Position numbers and translations under genes: made by a program. From contig JABTTV010000001.1 of the NCBI GenBank assembly GCA_015075725.1, forward strand, positions 806,001 to 870,000: a stretch of DNA of 64,000 nucleotides, in the 5' to 3' direction. Below are positions 36,575 to 45,160 of this stretch, in pieces (the stretch's first letter is position 1; each line of letters starts with the position of its first letter). This stretch comes from Anaerolineales bacterium (GTDB lineage Bacteria; Chloroflexota; Anaerolineae; Anaerolineales; Villigracilaceae). The notes below the pieces were generated by a model, which saw only the letters and a program-made list of their open reading frames with translations, was not told where the DNA came from and searched no databases.

Positions 36575-37804
36575 TTACACGTAATGCAGCGCTTCCGCCG
36601 GTTCGCGGCGTGACGCTTCGATGGCGGGATACAAAGCCGCCAGCGCAGCAATGATCGCAACAGTAAAGGCATGTTTCAACACCTTCAACGGCACGAGCTG
36701 GGGATAGATGCTTCCGCTGATCAGGGCGGTGTACTCGGTCAGGTTTGCGAATTGCGAATAATCCAAGCCGTAGATGCCGAGGATGCCGTTGATCGCGGTA
36801 CCCAGAATCGCGCCGATCGCCGCACCCATCAAGCCGATGAGAATCCCTTCGAGCAAAAACAGGAAGGTGATCTCGCGCGGTTTGAGTCCCAATGCGCCGA
36901 CAATGCCGATCTCGCGCGTGCGTTCGAAGACCGCCATCATCAGGAGATTCAATATGCCGATGGCTGCGATGCCGAGCATGAACACACCGAACACGCTCAT
37001 CACGCCGGTCTTCATGTCCATTGTCTTTTTCAGGTCGGGGATGCTCGTCACCCAACTCTCCACCTCATAACCCGGCACGGAAGTGTTGAGGGCGTCCATG
37101 ACACCCGGCTCCTGCCCGATCTGCTTCAACGAAATTACGATCTCGGTCACCTGACCTTCCAAGCCAAAGAGGCTTTGCGCCTCGGCAAGCGAGATATAGA
37201 TCGTTCCCTTTTCCACCGAAGGCACGCCGACATCATAGATCCCGATCACGGTCATGGTCCGCTGGCGGGTCTGCTCGTGAGTTGTGTTGCCGACCATTGT
37301 GATGCGGTCGCCCACTTCGATCTCCATCGCCGTTGCCAATCCCTGACCGATGACGATCACATCGCCGTCATCCGGCAGGAGATAACGCCCGCTCGATATG
37401 TTTTCCGAGACCGGCGTGATCCTGCCTTCCTTATCCGTCTCCACACCGACGATGGTGATCGCAAAAGCGCCTTCGCGGTTGGTGACAAGGCCGCCCGTGA
37501 CGATGCGCTTCGATGCGACAACCACATTGGGCTGCGATTCCGCCGCACGCACGAGCGCCTCGGGATCGTCCAAAGGCAAAAGCGGTTTGCGCCCGGCTTT
37601 TTCGCTGTATCCCGGCGCATGGACCTGGATATTTCCGCCAAGCAATTGGATGGCGTTGCCGTAGATCGCCTGCTCAAAGCCGCCGATCAGCCCGTCGTAT
37701 AACACAAGCATCGCCATCGTGACGCCCATACCGATCGCGATCAAAAAAGTCCGGCGGCGATGCCGCCACACATTGCGCCATGCAATGCGCAGATAAAGTG
37801 ACAT
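36575..37804 (-). CDS. FtsX/MacB-type ABC permease (subunit A)
   Basis: 409 residues with the same plan: helix 1 (IAWRNVWRHRRRTFLIAIGMGVTMAMLVL), a periplasmic MacB_PCD-like domain (about 45-270), then three helices with FERTREIGIVGALGLKPREI and a closing REPAEALHYV. First structural gene downstream of the TetR-type regulator, 13 bases away. Confidence 0.92.
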   Translation of the reverse strand: MSLYLRIAWRNVWRHRRRTFLIAIGMGVTMAMLVLYDGLIGGFEQAIYGNAIQLLGGNIQVHAPGYSEKAGRKPLLPLDDPEALVRAAESQPNVVVASKRIVTGGLVTNREGAFAITIVGVETDKEGRITPVSENISSGRYLLPDDGDVIVIGQGLATAMEIEVGDRITMVGNTTHEQTRQRTMTVIGIYDVGVPSVEKGTIYISLAEAQSLFGLEGQVTEIVISLKQIGQEPGVMDALNTSVPGYEVESWVTSIPDLKKTMDMKTGVMSVFGVFMLGIAAIGILNLLMMAVFERTREIGIVGALGLKPREITFLFLLEGILIGLMGAAIGAILGTAINGILGIYGLDYSQFANLTEYTALISGSIYPQLVPLKVLKHAFTVAIIAALAALYPAIEASRREPAEALHYV

Positions 37805-37817
37805 GATTGATTCCTTT

Positions 37818-38480
37818 CTACCGGCTCGCTTCGAATTCCGATTCGGTCTTCCGCAAGCCGTATTCCATCACATAAAGCAATTTGTCGATCTTCTCCTGTG
37901 TCCTGGACGAGCGCACCCATTTCATCATGTCCTTGTGTTTCATGCCTTCGTTCAGGATGTAGGTGCTGATGGCGTTGCTCCAGGTATCCATGACCATCAC
38001 CGCCAGGTCCACGTCCACACTGGGATCCACTTCGCCGCGCGCCATGGCTCCCTTGATCATCATCCGCAGCGCGTCAAGGGCTTTCTGATGGTAGTCGCCG
38101 AATAGTTTTCCGTAATACAATCCTTCCACCAACAGCACGCGGCTGATCGCCTGTGTGATGCGCGGATACGCCGAGTTGAACTCCATGCCCGTCTTGATCA
38201 TCCAGCGGAAATACTGGAAGGTATCCATGTTATTGCCCGGCGGGCGCTTATCCTTGAAGTAGGAAATTTTCTCCTGTTCGAGCAGCGTGAGCAGGTACAT
38301 GAATACATCGCGCTTGTCCTCGAAGTATTGATAAAAACTGCCCTTCGAAATGCCGCTGTTTGCAACAATCCGGTTGATGGAAGCGGATTCAAAGCCGTAC
38401 TCCGCAAACTCATCGATGGCGGCATTCACAATGGCGTTTCGCTTTTCTTCGGGAAGGTTGAGGAATGTCTGTTTGGGCAA
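37818..38480 (-). CDS. TetR/AcrR-family transcriptional regulator
   Basis: 220 residues. The N-terminal TetR HTH is clear: RNAIVNAAIDEFAEYGFESASINRIVANSGISKGSFYQYFEDK. The C-terminal ligand-binding domain is helical. It heads the exporter operon and very likely represses it by binding the palindromes directly upstream (38495-38530). The effector is unknown. Confidence 0.93.
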   Translation of the reverse strand: MPKQTFLNLPEEKRNAIVNAAIDEFAEYGFESASINRIVANSGISKGSFYQYFEDKRDVFMYLLTLLEQEKISYFKDKRPPGNNMDTFQYFRWMIKTGMEFNSAYPRITQAISRVLLVEGLYYGKLFGDYHQKALDALRMMIKGAMARGEVDPSVDVDLAVMVMDTWSNAISTYILNEGMKHKDMMKWVRSSRTQEKIDKLLYVMEYGLRKTESEFEASR

Positions 38481-38494
38481 GGAGTGACCTCCAG

Positions 38495-38530
38495 GTCATG
38501 TGACTACCTGGTCATATGACCGACCGGTCA
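38495..38530 (-). promoter_or_regulatory. Putative TetR operator cluster
   Basis: Three palindromic sites follow one another upstream of the TetR start: an imperfect GTCATGTGAC (38495-38504), a perfect 12-base GGTCATATGACC (38510-38521) and GACCGGTC (38522-38529). The GTCAxxTGAC repetition at about 15-base spacing suggests cooperative binding of the regulator. Confidence 0.65.
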
Positions 38531-38639
38531 CATTATAGGGTAATTTCCCCGCCTGTCAAGGGATCGGATGTCACTTTCGCCTCTTTCTTGACCTTTGCCT
38601 GAGGCGGCTTCCCCCGGCGTTTTGCTCCCTTTGAGTGAA

Positions 38640-38673
38640 CAAAAAGTCCGCAGGAACCATCGCCCTGCGGACA
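38640..38673 (-). terminator. Intrinsic terminator of the 38679 gene
   Basis: A 9-bp stem (38646-38654 with 38664-38672) is followed, on the minus strand, by TTTTTGTT. Confidence 0.8.
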
Positions 38674-38678
38674 TCTCA

Positions 38679-39491
38679 CTATTCGCTATTCACAATAAGC
38701 TTTCGATCCCACCCCGCCTTCTCTAACACCATCTTCACCAACAATCCCGCCCGCCAAAAAGCGACCGCCGCCATGCCGTGAGCCAGCACAGCGAACAAAG
38801 GCGGAGTCTCCAGCGTGTAATACGTCCAACACTGACGGGTCGTGCCCCACAACTCGAGATAATATCCCAACCCCGAACCGGCGATGAAGGTCAACAAGGC
38901 AAAGCGATGATCGGTTGGCGTGAGGATGAGAAGAGCGCACAACAGGATAGAGAGCAAGGTGTAGGATTTGCCGAAGGTCGGGGAAACAAAGACCAGCATC
39001 AGGATCAGGAAAGAGGCGAAGATGATCCAATAAAGGGCACGGAAAAGGGAATGATGAATGGGTTCGCCTGCAAGATTTTCCATCCGTTTGATGAACCAAT
39101 CCATAAACCGGGTGATTCGGTCGATGGAGAGGCTTGCAATCGGCCAGGCGGGAATGATCCACAAAGGCGGGCGTTCTGCCGTGTAATAATGCCAGAGATT
39201 TGTTTGCGTACCCCAGCTTTCGATTGCGAGCCCGCCGCACACGCCGACGAAGACGATCAGTACATCGGTCTTGAGATTCGCGCGCGCCACGATGGTGACC
39301 GACATGAAAAGGAAGATGCCGAGCAGCAGCCAATCCATATACAGCCACCAGGCGCCATCCCAATCGATGAGCGCAAGCACTTCTTCGGCAAGGGGCCACC
39401 AGATGTAAACGATCAGGATGATGGTGACGAAGAATCCACCGAGCAGGATGGATGAATCGCGAGTCCAAAATGGATGGTTCTTTTTTTCCAT
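38679..39491 (-). CDS. Polytopic membrane protein with internally duplicated motif
   Basis: 270 residues from ATG 39491 (MEKKNHPFW); upstream codons to 39530 are open but have no support. About eight hydrophobic helices. The motif WGTQTNLWHYYTAERPPLW recurs in the second half as WGTTRQCWTYYTLETPPLF, which indicates two homologous four-helix halves. No enzyme family is recognised with confidence. The end of the gene overlaps a CACTATT-type heptamer repeat (38677-38697). Confidence 0.6.
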   Translation of the reverse strand: MEKKNHPFWTRDSSILLGGFFVTIILIVYIWWPLAEEVLALIDWDGAWWLYMDWLLLGIFLFMSVTIVARANLKTDVLIVFVGVCGGLAIESWGTQTNLWHYYTAERPPLWIIPAWPIASLSIDRITRFMDWFIKRMENLAGEPIHHSLFRALYWIIFASFLILMLVFVSPTFGKSYTLLSILLCALLILTPTDHRFALLTFIAGSGLGYYLELWGTTRQCWTYYTLETPPLFAVLAHGMAAVAFWRAGLLVKMVLEKAGWDRKLIVNSE

Positions 39492-39654
39492 GCGCGAATT
39501 ATATCGGATTGTAAATATCCAAGTTATCATGAAACAAATTCTAATGCGCGAAAATATAACGAAACATTAATACGATGAACAATGGAAGTTGATATAATAA
39601 ATTCACGAGGCAGTCGAATGCCTTCAAATCCAAATTATTGAAAGGAATTCTGTC

Positions 39655-40113
39655 ATGGGACTATTCAGTAAGATACTCGAAAAGCTCGGAATTAAAAAGA
39701 AAGAGGAAGAGGAGACAAAACCGGCTGCCGCTGCATCAGGCGCAAAACCAGCCGCTTCCGGAAAATCTGCACCGAAAGCCTCGGTCGCCGGAGCGGGGAT
39801 GCGCTCGATGCCGAGCAAGGCAAGTTCCTCCGTCGAGTCCGCACCGAAAGCCATCGAAGTTGTGGATGTGGTTGCCCAACTCGAAACCAAAGCCAAGGGC
39901 AAGGACCTCAACTGGAAGGTCTCCATCGTCGACCTGTTGAAACTGCTCGACCTCGACTCGAGCCGCGAAGCCCGCGAGGAACTCGCCAAGGAACTCAACT
40001 GCCCCGCCGATCAGATGAGCGACTCTGCGCGCATGAACACCTGGCTCCACAAGGAAGTCCTGCGCCGCATCGCCGCCAACGGCGGAAACATCCCGCAAAA
40101 TTTGCTGGACTAG
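39655..40113 (+). CDS. DUF3597 domain protein
   Basis: 152 residues. The short basic N-terminus (MGLFSKILEKLGIKKKEEEE) and an Ala/Ser/Pro-rich spacer are followed by the DUF3597 domain (about 65-152) with KDLNWKVSIVDLLKLLDLDSSREAREELAKEL and MNTWLHKEVLRRIAANGG. The function of this domain, a small helical bundle, is unknown. RBS AAAGGAA precedes the ATG, and a terminator follows. Confidence 0.92.
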   Translation: MGLFSKILEKLGIKKKEEEETKPAAAASGAKPAASGKSAPKASVAGAGMRSMPSKASSSVESAPKAIEVVDVVAQLETKAKGKDLNWKVSIVDLLKLLDLDSSREAREELAKELNCPADQMSDSARMNTWLHKEVLRRIAANGGNIPQNLLD

Positions 40114-40135
40114 CAGAAGAAATAAGAAAAAAGGA

Positions 40136-40166
40136 AAGAGTCGGGACAACACCCGGCTCTTTTTAT
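40136..40166 (+). terminator. Intrinsic terminator after DUF3597 gene
   Basis: The stem AGAGTCGGG / CCCGGCTCT (one G-T pair) is followed by TTTTTATTT. Confidence 0.8.
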
Positions 40167-40224
40167 TTGCACTCAAAGACCCAATGGAGCAAACGACGGA
40201 CAAATAAGTCTGATAAAATGCGTT

Positions 40225-41769
40225 ATGCTCTCGCGAGTGTACTCCTGCGCCGTAGTGGGGCTGGAAGGTGTGATCGTCGAAGTGGAAGTGGATTACACCA
40301 ACGGCCTGCCCGCCGTCGTCATCGTCGGTCTGCCCGATGCCGCTGTGCAGGAGAGCCGAGAGCGCGTGCAAACCGCTGTCAAGAACGCGGGCTTGCATTT
40401 CCCCCGTCATCGTATCGTCGTCAATCTATCCCCCGCCGCCATTCGCAAGGAAGGTCCTGCATACGATCTTCCCATCGCGTTGGGCGTCGTCATCCTCGCC
40501 GGGTTTCTTCCACAAGAGACCATCGAAGGTGCGATGGTCGTCGGCGAACTTTCGCTCGATGGAGTCGTCCGTCACACGCGCGGAGTTTTGCCGATGGCTG
40601 CCGCTGCAAGAGCCAATGGATTCAAGCGGATGTTCGTCCCCGAAGCGGATGCTGGCGAAGCAGCTTTGATCCCCGACCTGGAAGTGTACCCGGTCAAATC
40701 GCTTGCGCATCTCTACGGACATTTGACCAATCGCGAACCCATCCAGCCTTATCAACCCTCCGAAGCGGATTCCCCCGACCCGCTCTTCACCCCCACCGAT
40801 TTCGCCGAGATCAAGGGACAGGAACACGTCAAGCGCGCGCTCGAAGTCGCTGCGGCAGGCGGGCATAACGTATTGATGGTCGGATCTCCGGGCGCAGGGA
40901 AGACATTGCTTGCAAGAGCCATGCCTGGAATATTGCCCGAAATGTCCATCGAAGAATCATTGGATGTCACGCGCATCTTTTCAGTCGCAGACCAACTCCC
41001 GCCGGGCACGCCGCTCATCAAACAACGTCCCTTCCGCGCGCCGCATCATACCATCTCACATGCCGGACTGGTCGGTGGCGGGAACATTCCCAAACCCGGC
41101 GAAATCTCGTTGGCGCATCGCGGCGTTTTATTTCTCGATGAATTCCCCGAATTCGGGACGCGCGTCCTCGAAGTGATGCGCCAGCCGATGGAAGACAAAG
41201 TTGTCACCATCAGCCGCGCCAAGGGCTCGTTGACCTTCTCAGCCAATTTTCAATTGATCGCCGCCATGAATCCCTGTCCATGCGGCTATTGGGGCGATAC
41301 TCAAAAAGCTTGTACCTGCGCTCCCGCCGTCGTGACCAAATACCAGAAGCGCATCTCCGGTCCCTTGCTCGACCGCATCGACATCCACATCGAAGTCCCG
41401 CGTGTGGATTACGAGAAACTCAGCAGAGGCCGTCTCGGTGAATCAAGCGAGTCGATCCGCAAGCGCGTTCAAACCGCGAGGGATGTTCAACACACCCGAT
41501 TTACGAATTCCGGTTCCTCAAGTACCGATGTTCTTTGCAACGCGGACATGCGCATCGGAGAGGTGCGGCAGTTTTGCAAGTTGCAGCCCGAAGGTCAGAG
41601 TTTGATGCGAGCGGCGATGAGTCAACTCAATTTGTCGGCGCGCGCTTATCACCGCATCCTCAAATTATCCCGCACCATCGCGGACCTGGCAGGGAGTGAA
41701 GCGATCCAGTCACCGCATCTGGCAGAGGCGCTGCAATACCGCCCGAAGTTGATGCACACCACAATGTGA
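40225..41769 (+). CDS. ComM/YifB-family Mg-chelatase-like AAA+ ATPase
   Basis: 514 residues, full length for the family. An N-terminal Lon-type S5 domain (residues 1 to about 170; VGLPDAAVQESRERVQTAVKN) precedes a Mg-chelatase AAA module with Walker A GSPGAGKT (220-227), Walker B VLFLDEFPEF and the NPCPCGYWGD cysteine segment. A C-terminal Mg_chelatase_C domain follows (LNLSARAYHRILKLSRTIADL). ComM is a hexameric helicase that promotes branch migration during natural transformation. It is monocistronic here. Confidence 0.94.
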   Translation: MLSRVYSCAVVGLEGVIVEVEVDYTNGLPAVVIVGLPDAAVQESRERVQTAVKNAGLHFPRHRIVVNLSPAAIRKEGPAYDLPIALGVVILAGFLPQETIEGAMVVGELSLDGVVRHTRGVLPMAAAARANGFKRMFVPEADAGEAALIPDLEVYPVKSLAHLYGHLTNREPIQPYQPSEADSPDPLFTPTDFAEIKGQEHVKRALEVAAAGGHNVLMVGSPGAGKTLLARAMPGILPEMSIEESLDVTRIFSVADQLPPGTPLIKQRPFRAPHHTISHAGLVGGGNIPKPGEISLAHRGVLFLDEFPEFGTRVLEVMRQPMEDKVVTISRAKGSLTFSANFQLIAAMNPCPCGYWGDTQKACTCAPAVVTKYQKRISGPLLDRIDIHIEVPRVDYEKLSRGRLGESSESIRKRVQTARDVQHTRFTNSGSSSTDVLCNADMRIGEVRQFCKLQPEGQSLMRAAMSQLNLSARAYHRILKLSRTIADLAGSEAIQSPHLAEALQYRPKLMHTTM

Positions 41770-42156
41770 TGAGGTAAAACAGTTACGGCTTTGTTTAGTG
41801 GGGTTACCATTAGACTTCTTGCAAAAGTCAAATTTTTACCTTGCTTAAGGCGGCGTCCCTACCGCCGAGGACTGTGGCGGGAGCACTTATGCAAGAGTTC
41901 TATTCAAACACAGGCGGGAGATGCAGGGAACACTACACTACCTTTTCCCAACGTGCAAGATGCCAAGTCCCCGTCATATTGTTTGCATTTCACTGCGCTT
42001 CAGATTCCCCCGGCTCAAAGGGGAATAGATGAAGAGGTCTCTTCGGATGTGACTTTCTTCATGCGTAAAAATGCTTAATGTCACATGACATTCAAACATT
42101 ATTTTTATAGCATGTAAACAAAATCAAACATTGATTTGCCCATCGGATGAGATGCG
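41770..42156. other. 387-bp intergenic region upstream of the sgc-like locus
   Basis: No convincing gene is seen; a 95-codon open frame here has no ribosome site and no protein-like character. It holds a GC-rich imperfect hairpin near 41848-41867 (GGCGGCG / CCGCC) and, close to the regulator start, an AT-rich stretch (42090-42140: TATTTTTATAGCATG, AAACAAAATCAAACA) that is the likely promoter and operator region for the DeoR-type regulator and operon. Confidence 0.5.
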
Positions 42157-42933
42157 TTGAAATCGATTGATCGCAAGAGCCAAATCGTGGAGATGGTGAT
42201 GGGGCGGGGAAATATTTCCATTGCCGATATATGCTCGCGGTTCAATATCTCAGATATGACCGCCCGCCGCGATCTCAATGAATTGGACCGCCAGGGATTG
42301 CTTCGCCGTGTTCATGGCGGGGCAATTGCCAACCTGGGGCGCAGTTATGAACCTTCCTTCCAGACGCGGGCGGTCAAGAATAAGGAAGCAAAAGCCGCCA
42401 TCGGGCGGAAGGCGGCGGAATTGATTTACGACGGGGACAGCATCGCCCTGGATGTGGGCACCACGACCCTTGAAATCGTACAGGGGCTAAAGGGGAAACG
42501 TAACCTTACAATCGTCACCTCCTGTCTGCAAATCGCGGCGAAGATCGTCGATCAAATTTCTCTCGAGGTGGATGCCCGGCTGATCATCACAGGCGGGATC
42601 GTGCGCCCGCGGGAGTTATCCATGGTGGGTCACATCCCGGAGCAGGTCTATCAAGACCTGCATGTGGACAAGGCATTTATCGGTATCGGGGGAGTCAGCC
42701 TCGAAGACGGCTTGACGGAATATAACATCGAAGACACCCAGATCAAACGAATGCTGATACGCAGCGCACAGGAAAAAATCGTGGTTGCAGACGGCGCGAA
42801 GTTCGGCGTGACGACTTTTACATCGGTCGCGCCGTTGACCGCCGTGGACAAGATCGTCACGGATGGATCCGCCCCGCCCGAAGTCCTCGATAAGGTGCGC
42901 GAGCGGGGAGTTGAAGTCATCCTGGCGGATTGA
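42157..42933 (+). CDS. DeoR/GlpR-family transcriptional regulator (SgcR-like)
   Basis: 258 residues. The N-terminal DeoR HTH is clear (IVEMVMGRGNISIADICSRFNISDMTARRDLNELDRQGLLRRVHGGA), followed by the sugar-phosphate isomerase-like sensor domain (DGDSIALDVGTTTLEI, VTSCLQIAAKI, GGIVRPRELSMVGHIPEQ, KAFIGIGGVSLEDGLTEYN). It likely responds to a phosphorylated sugar produced by the downstream PTS. Start is probably TTG 42157; the ATG at 42152 is out of frame and stops at once. It heads the operon. Confidence 0.92.
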   Translation: MKSIDRKSQIVEMVMGRGNISIADICSRFNISDMTARRDLNELDRQGLLRRVHGGAIANLGRSYEPSFQTRAVKNKEAKAAIGRKAAELIYDGDSIALDVGTTTLEIVQGLKGKRNLTIVTSCLQIAAKIVDQISLEVDARLIITGGIVRPRELSMVGHIPEQVYQDLHVDKAFIGIGGVSLEDGLTEYNIEDTQIKRMLIRSAQEKIVVADGAKFGVTTFTSVAPLTAVDKIVTDGSAPPEVLDKVRERGVEVILAD

Positions 42934-42954
42934 TTTCTGAAAAGGAGAATGCCG

Positions 42955-43461
42955 ATGGACCTTAAGTTCGATGCCCAAGCCAAAGTAAACCCCGGACAAA
43001 CCGAAACGTACATGGCGTTTCGAAGCGCGATTCCAAAACCCTCGAACGAAGAAGCCCATCTCCGGCACATACTCCGTTTTTACATGACGCGTGCCATGCA
43101 AAAGCGCGGCGAGCAGGATATTTACGTGCTGCCGCAATTGAATGTGGCGGGAAAAACCGTCCGCGTGGATGTGGCGGCGGGGTCGGCGGGCAAATACACG
43201 CTGTCCATTTGCGAGCCGGAATCAGTCACGCCCGAAACGGAGGATATCCTGGACCTCTTGAAGGATGTCGAAGGGGTGGACGCGGTTGTCGTCCATTCGC
43301 AGTACGGCAAGCCGGGGAACGTGATGGACAAATTCAAAGTTCAACTTGCCTCGAAGAAATTCCACCTCCTGGCTGTCGTGCCGCCGCCGTTCGACGACGT
43401 TTACGAATACGATATCTGGATGTTCGAAACCACGTTTAGAAACCTGTTCGAAGGGAACTGA
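42955..43461 (+). CDS. Unrecognised soluble protein in the sgc-like operon
   Basis: 168 residues from ATG 42955, seven bases after GGAG; the ATG at 42949 is one base after it and therefore unlikely. The protein is soluble, with an N-terminal helical region (EEAHLRHILRFYMTRAMQKRG) and a beta-rich part (QDIYVLPQLNVAGKTVRVDVAAG, DAVVVHSQYGK, FHLLAVVPPPFDD). The VRVDVAAG strand and the alternating pattern vaguely recall a restriction-endonuclease-like fold, but this is a guess. It lies between the regulator and the first IIB gene and ends three bases before it. Confidence 0.6.
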   Translation: MDLKFDAQAKVNPGQTETYMAFRSAIPKPSNEEAHLRHILRFYMTRAMQKRGEQDIYVLPQLNVAGKTVRVDVAAGSAGKYTLSICEPESVTPETEDILDLLKDVEGVDAVVVHSQYGKPGNVMDKFKVQLASKKFHLLAVVPPPFDDVYEYDIWMFETTFRNLFEGN

Positions 43462-43464
43462 CTT

Positions 43465-43773
43465 ATGCCGGGCAATGGTTCCGCCGGAAAGGTTTACAAG
43501 ATCGTTGTTGCATGCGGCACAGCCATCGCGACTTCCACGCATGTCGCCATCAAGATCAAGGAACTGCTGGAAGAGCGCGGTTTGAGGATCCACACCATTC
43601 AATGTCGTGTCCCAGAGGTGCCTTCGCTTGCGCCCGATGCCGACCTGGTGGTCGCCACCGCGCAAGTGCCCTATGATATTGACGTTCCTGTCGTGGATGG
43701 GATTCCATTCCTGACCGGAATCGGCATAAAGGAGGTCATCGAAAAGATAGAGATGCTTTTGAAGAAGGAATGA
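43465..43773 (+). CDS. PTS IIB component, galactitol/SgcB type (first copy)
   Basis: 102 residues. The phosphocysteine loop VVACGTAIATSTHVAIKIKE (Cys17) is that of GatB/SgcB-type IIB proteins, and the C-terminal PFLTGIGIKEVIEKIE matches the family. It receives phosphate from IIA and passes it to the sugar during transport by the adjacent IIC. Confidence 0.9.
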   Translation: MPGNGSAGKVYKIVVACGTAIATSTHVAIKIKELLEERGLRIHTIQCRVPEVPSLAPDADLVVATAQVPYDIDVPVVDGIPFLTGIGIKEVIEKIEMLLKKE

Positions 43774-43803
43774 CGTGTACCCAATCACAAAAGGAGAATG
43801 CAT

Positions 43804-45069
43804 ATGGAAACCATCAAGTCGATCTTCGACTTCCTGACCGGGCTTGGTTCGCCGGTCATGTTGCCGATCATCATCTTTATCCTGGGGCTCATCCTGGGAC
43901 AAAAAATCAGCCGCGCCTTCATTTCCGCCATTACAGTCGGCGTTGGCTTCATCGGTCTTGGACTGGTCATCACGCTGTTGTTCGACGCGCTTGGACCAGC
44001 CACTGCCGCATTGGTCGAAGCGACCGGGATTCAACTTAACGCGTTGGATGTCGGCTGGGGTGTGGCGGCTGCCATCGCTTTCGGCACAGTCGTCGGTTCG
44101 CTCGTATTCATTGTTGCCCTCGGCGTTAATCTGATCATGCTCGTCTTCCGCTGGACCAAAACCCTCAATGTCGATATGTGGAACTATTGGCATTATGCCT
44201 TTACAGGCTCATTGGTCTATTTGGTCACGGGAGGCAACCTGGTGCTGGGTTTGATCGCCGCGGCGATCCATGCGATCGTGTCGCTGCTCATCGCCGACTG
44301 GACCGCGAAAGACGTGCAGGAATTCTTCAAGATTCCGGGCGTGTCCATTCCGCAGGGCTGGGCGGTCACCAGTGTGCCGATCATCAAGGGACTGAATTGG
44401 ATCGTGGAAAAGATCCCCGGTCTGCGCGACATCTACTGGGACTCGGAAGGGATGCAGAAGAAACTCGGCGTATTCGGACAGCCGATCATCATGGGCGCGA
44501 CCCTGGGTTTGCTGTTCGGGTTGATCGCCTATGGGTTCTCGACCAAGGTCCTGACCGTTGCGGTGCAGATGGCAGCCGTCATGTTGTTGATCCCGCGCAT
44601 CATCGCCATCTTCATGGAAGGCTTGACCCCGCTCTCGGAAGCCGCGCGTGAGTTTATGCAGAAGCGCTTTGCAGGGCGCGAATTCTACATCGGCCTGGAT
44701 TCCGCCATCCTAATCGGGCATCCGATCACCATCGCCGCCGGTATCCTGCTCATCCCGATCACGCTGCTTCTCGCCGCCATCCTGCCGGGGAACAACACCC
44801 TGCCCGCCGCTGACCTGGCTGCGACCGCCTTCTTCATTTGTATGGTTCCGCCCCTGACCAGAGGGAACTTCTTCCGCTCGATCCTGTACGGCACCATCAT
44901 CATGGTCATGGTGCTGTACATCTCCAGCGCGTTTGCTCCACTGCTGACCCAGATCGCCTCGGATATTGGCTATGCCATTCCGGAAGGCGCGGTTCAGATT
45001 ACCGGCCTCTCTGGCGGGAACTGGATCGCCTGGATCCTTACAACCATAAGCGGATTGTTTGGAGGCTAG
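43804..45069 (+). CDS. PTS IIC component, galactitol/SgcC type (first copy)
   Basis: 421 residues from ATG 43804, seven bases after AAAGGAG (an in-frame ATG at 43798 is too close). It is an integral membrane permease with about ten helices. Family features include FILGLILGQKISRAFISAITVGVGFIGL near the N-terminus, the LNALDVGWG and WNYWHYAFTGSLVY segments, and MQKRFAGREFYIGLDSAILIGHP. Typical of GatC/SgcC. A strong hairpin follows the stop. Confidence 0.92.
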   Translation: METIKSIFDFLTGLGSPVMLPIIIFILGLILGQKISRAFISAITVGVGFIGLGLVITLLFDALGPATAALVEATGIQLNALDVGWGVAAAIAFGTVVGSLVFIVALGVNLIMLVFRWTKTLNVDMWNYWHYAFTGSLVYLVTGGNLVLGLIAAAIHAIVSLLIADWTAKDVQEFFKIPGVSIPQGWAVTSVPIIKGLNWIVEKIPGLRDIYWDSEGMQKKLGVFGQPIIMGATLGLLFGLIAYGFSTKVLTVAVQMAAVMLLIPRIIAIFMEGLTPLSEAAREFMQKRFAGREFYIGLDSAILIGHPITIAAGILLIPITLLLAAILPGNNTLPAADLAATAFFICMVPPLTRGNFFRSILYGTIIMVMVLYISSAFAPLLTQIASDIGYAIPEGAVQITGLSGGNWIAWILTTISGLFGG

Positions 45070-45086
45070 TCGTAACCGCTCGTCTA

Positions 45087-45118
45087 AATGGAGAAGGGAT
45101 CCAATTCCCTTCTCCATT
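45087..45118 (+). terminator. Intercistronic hairpin after the first IIC gene
   Basis: A perfect 13-bp stem (45087-45099 with 45106-45118) with a 6-base loop. There is no immediate T-tract; TTTTT comes 18 bases later. It may attenuate or stabilise mRNA between the IIC and peptidase genes rather than end the transcript. Confidence 0.6.
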
Positions 45119-45160
45119 CGGCATTATTCGATCGCTTTTTAGAAAGATTCGAGAGTTCTC

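Noticed and set aside
36671..37702. Long open frame (343 codons) opposite the FtsX permease gene
   Set aside because: Antisense shadow; His/Asp/Arg-rich translation with no hydrophobic core, while the minus strand encodes a complete permease.
41791..42078. 95-codon open frame upstream of the sgc-like regulator
   Set aside because: No ribosome site and low-complexity, non-conserved character; treated as intergenic.
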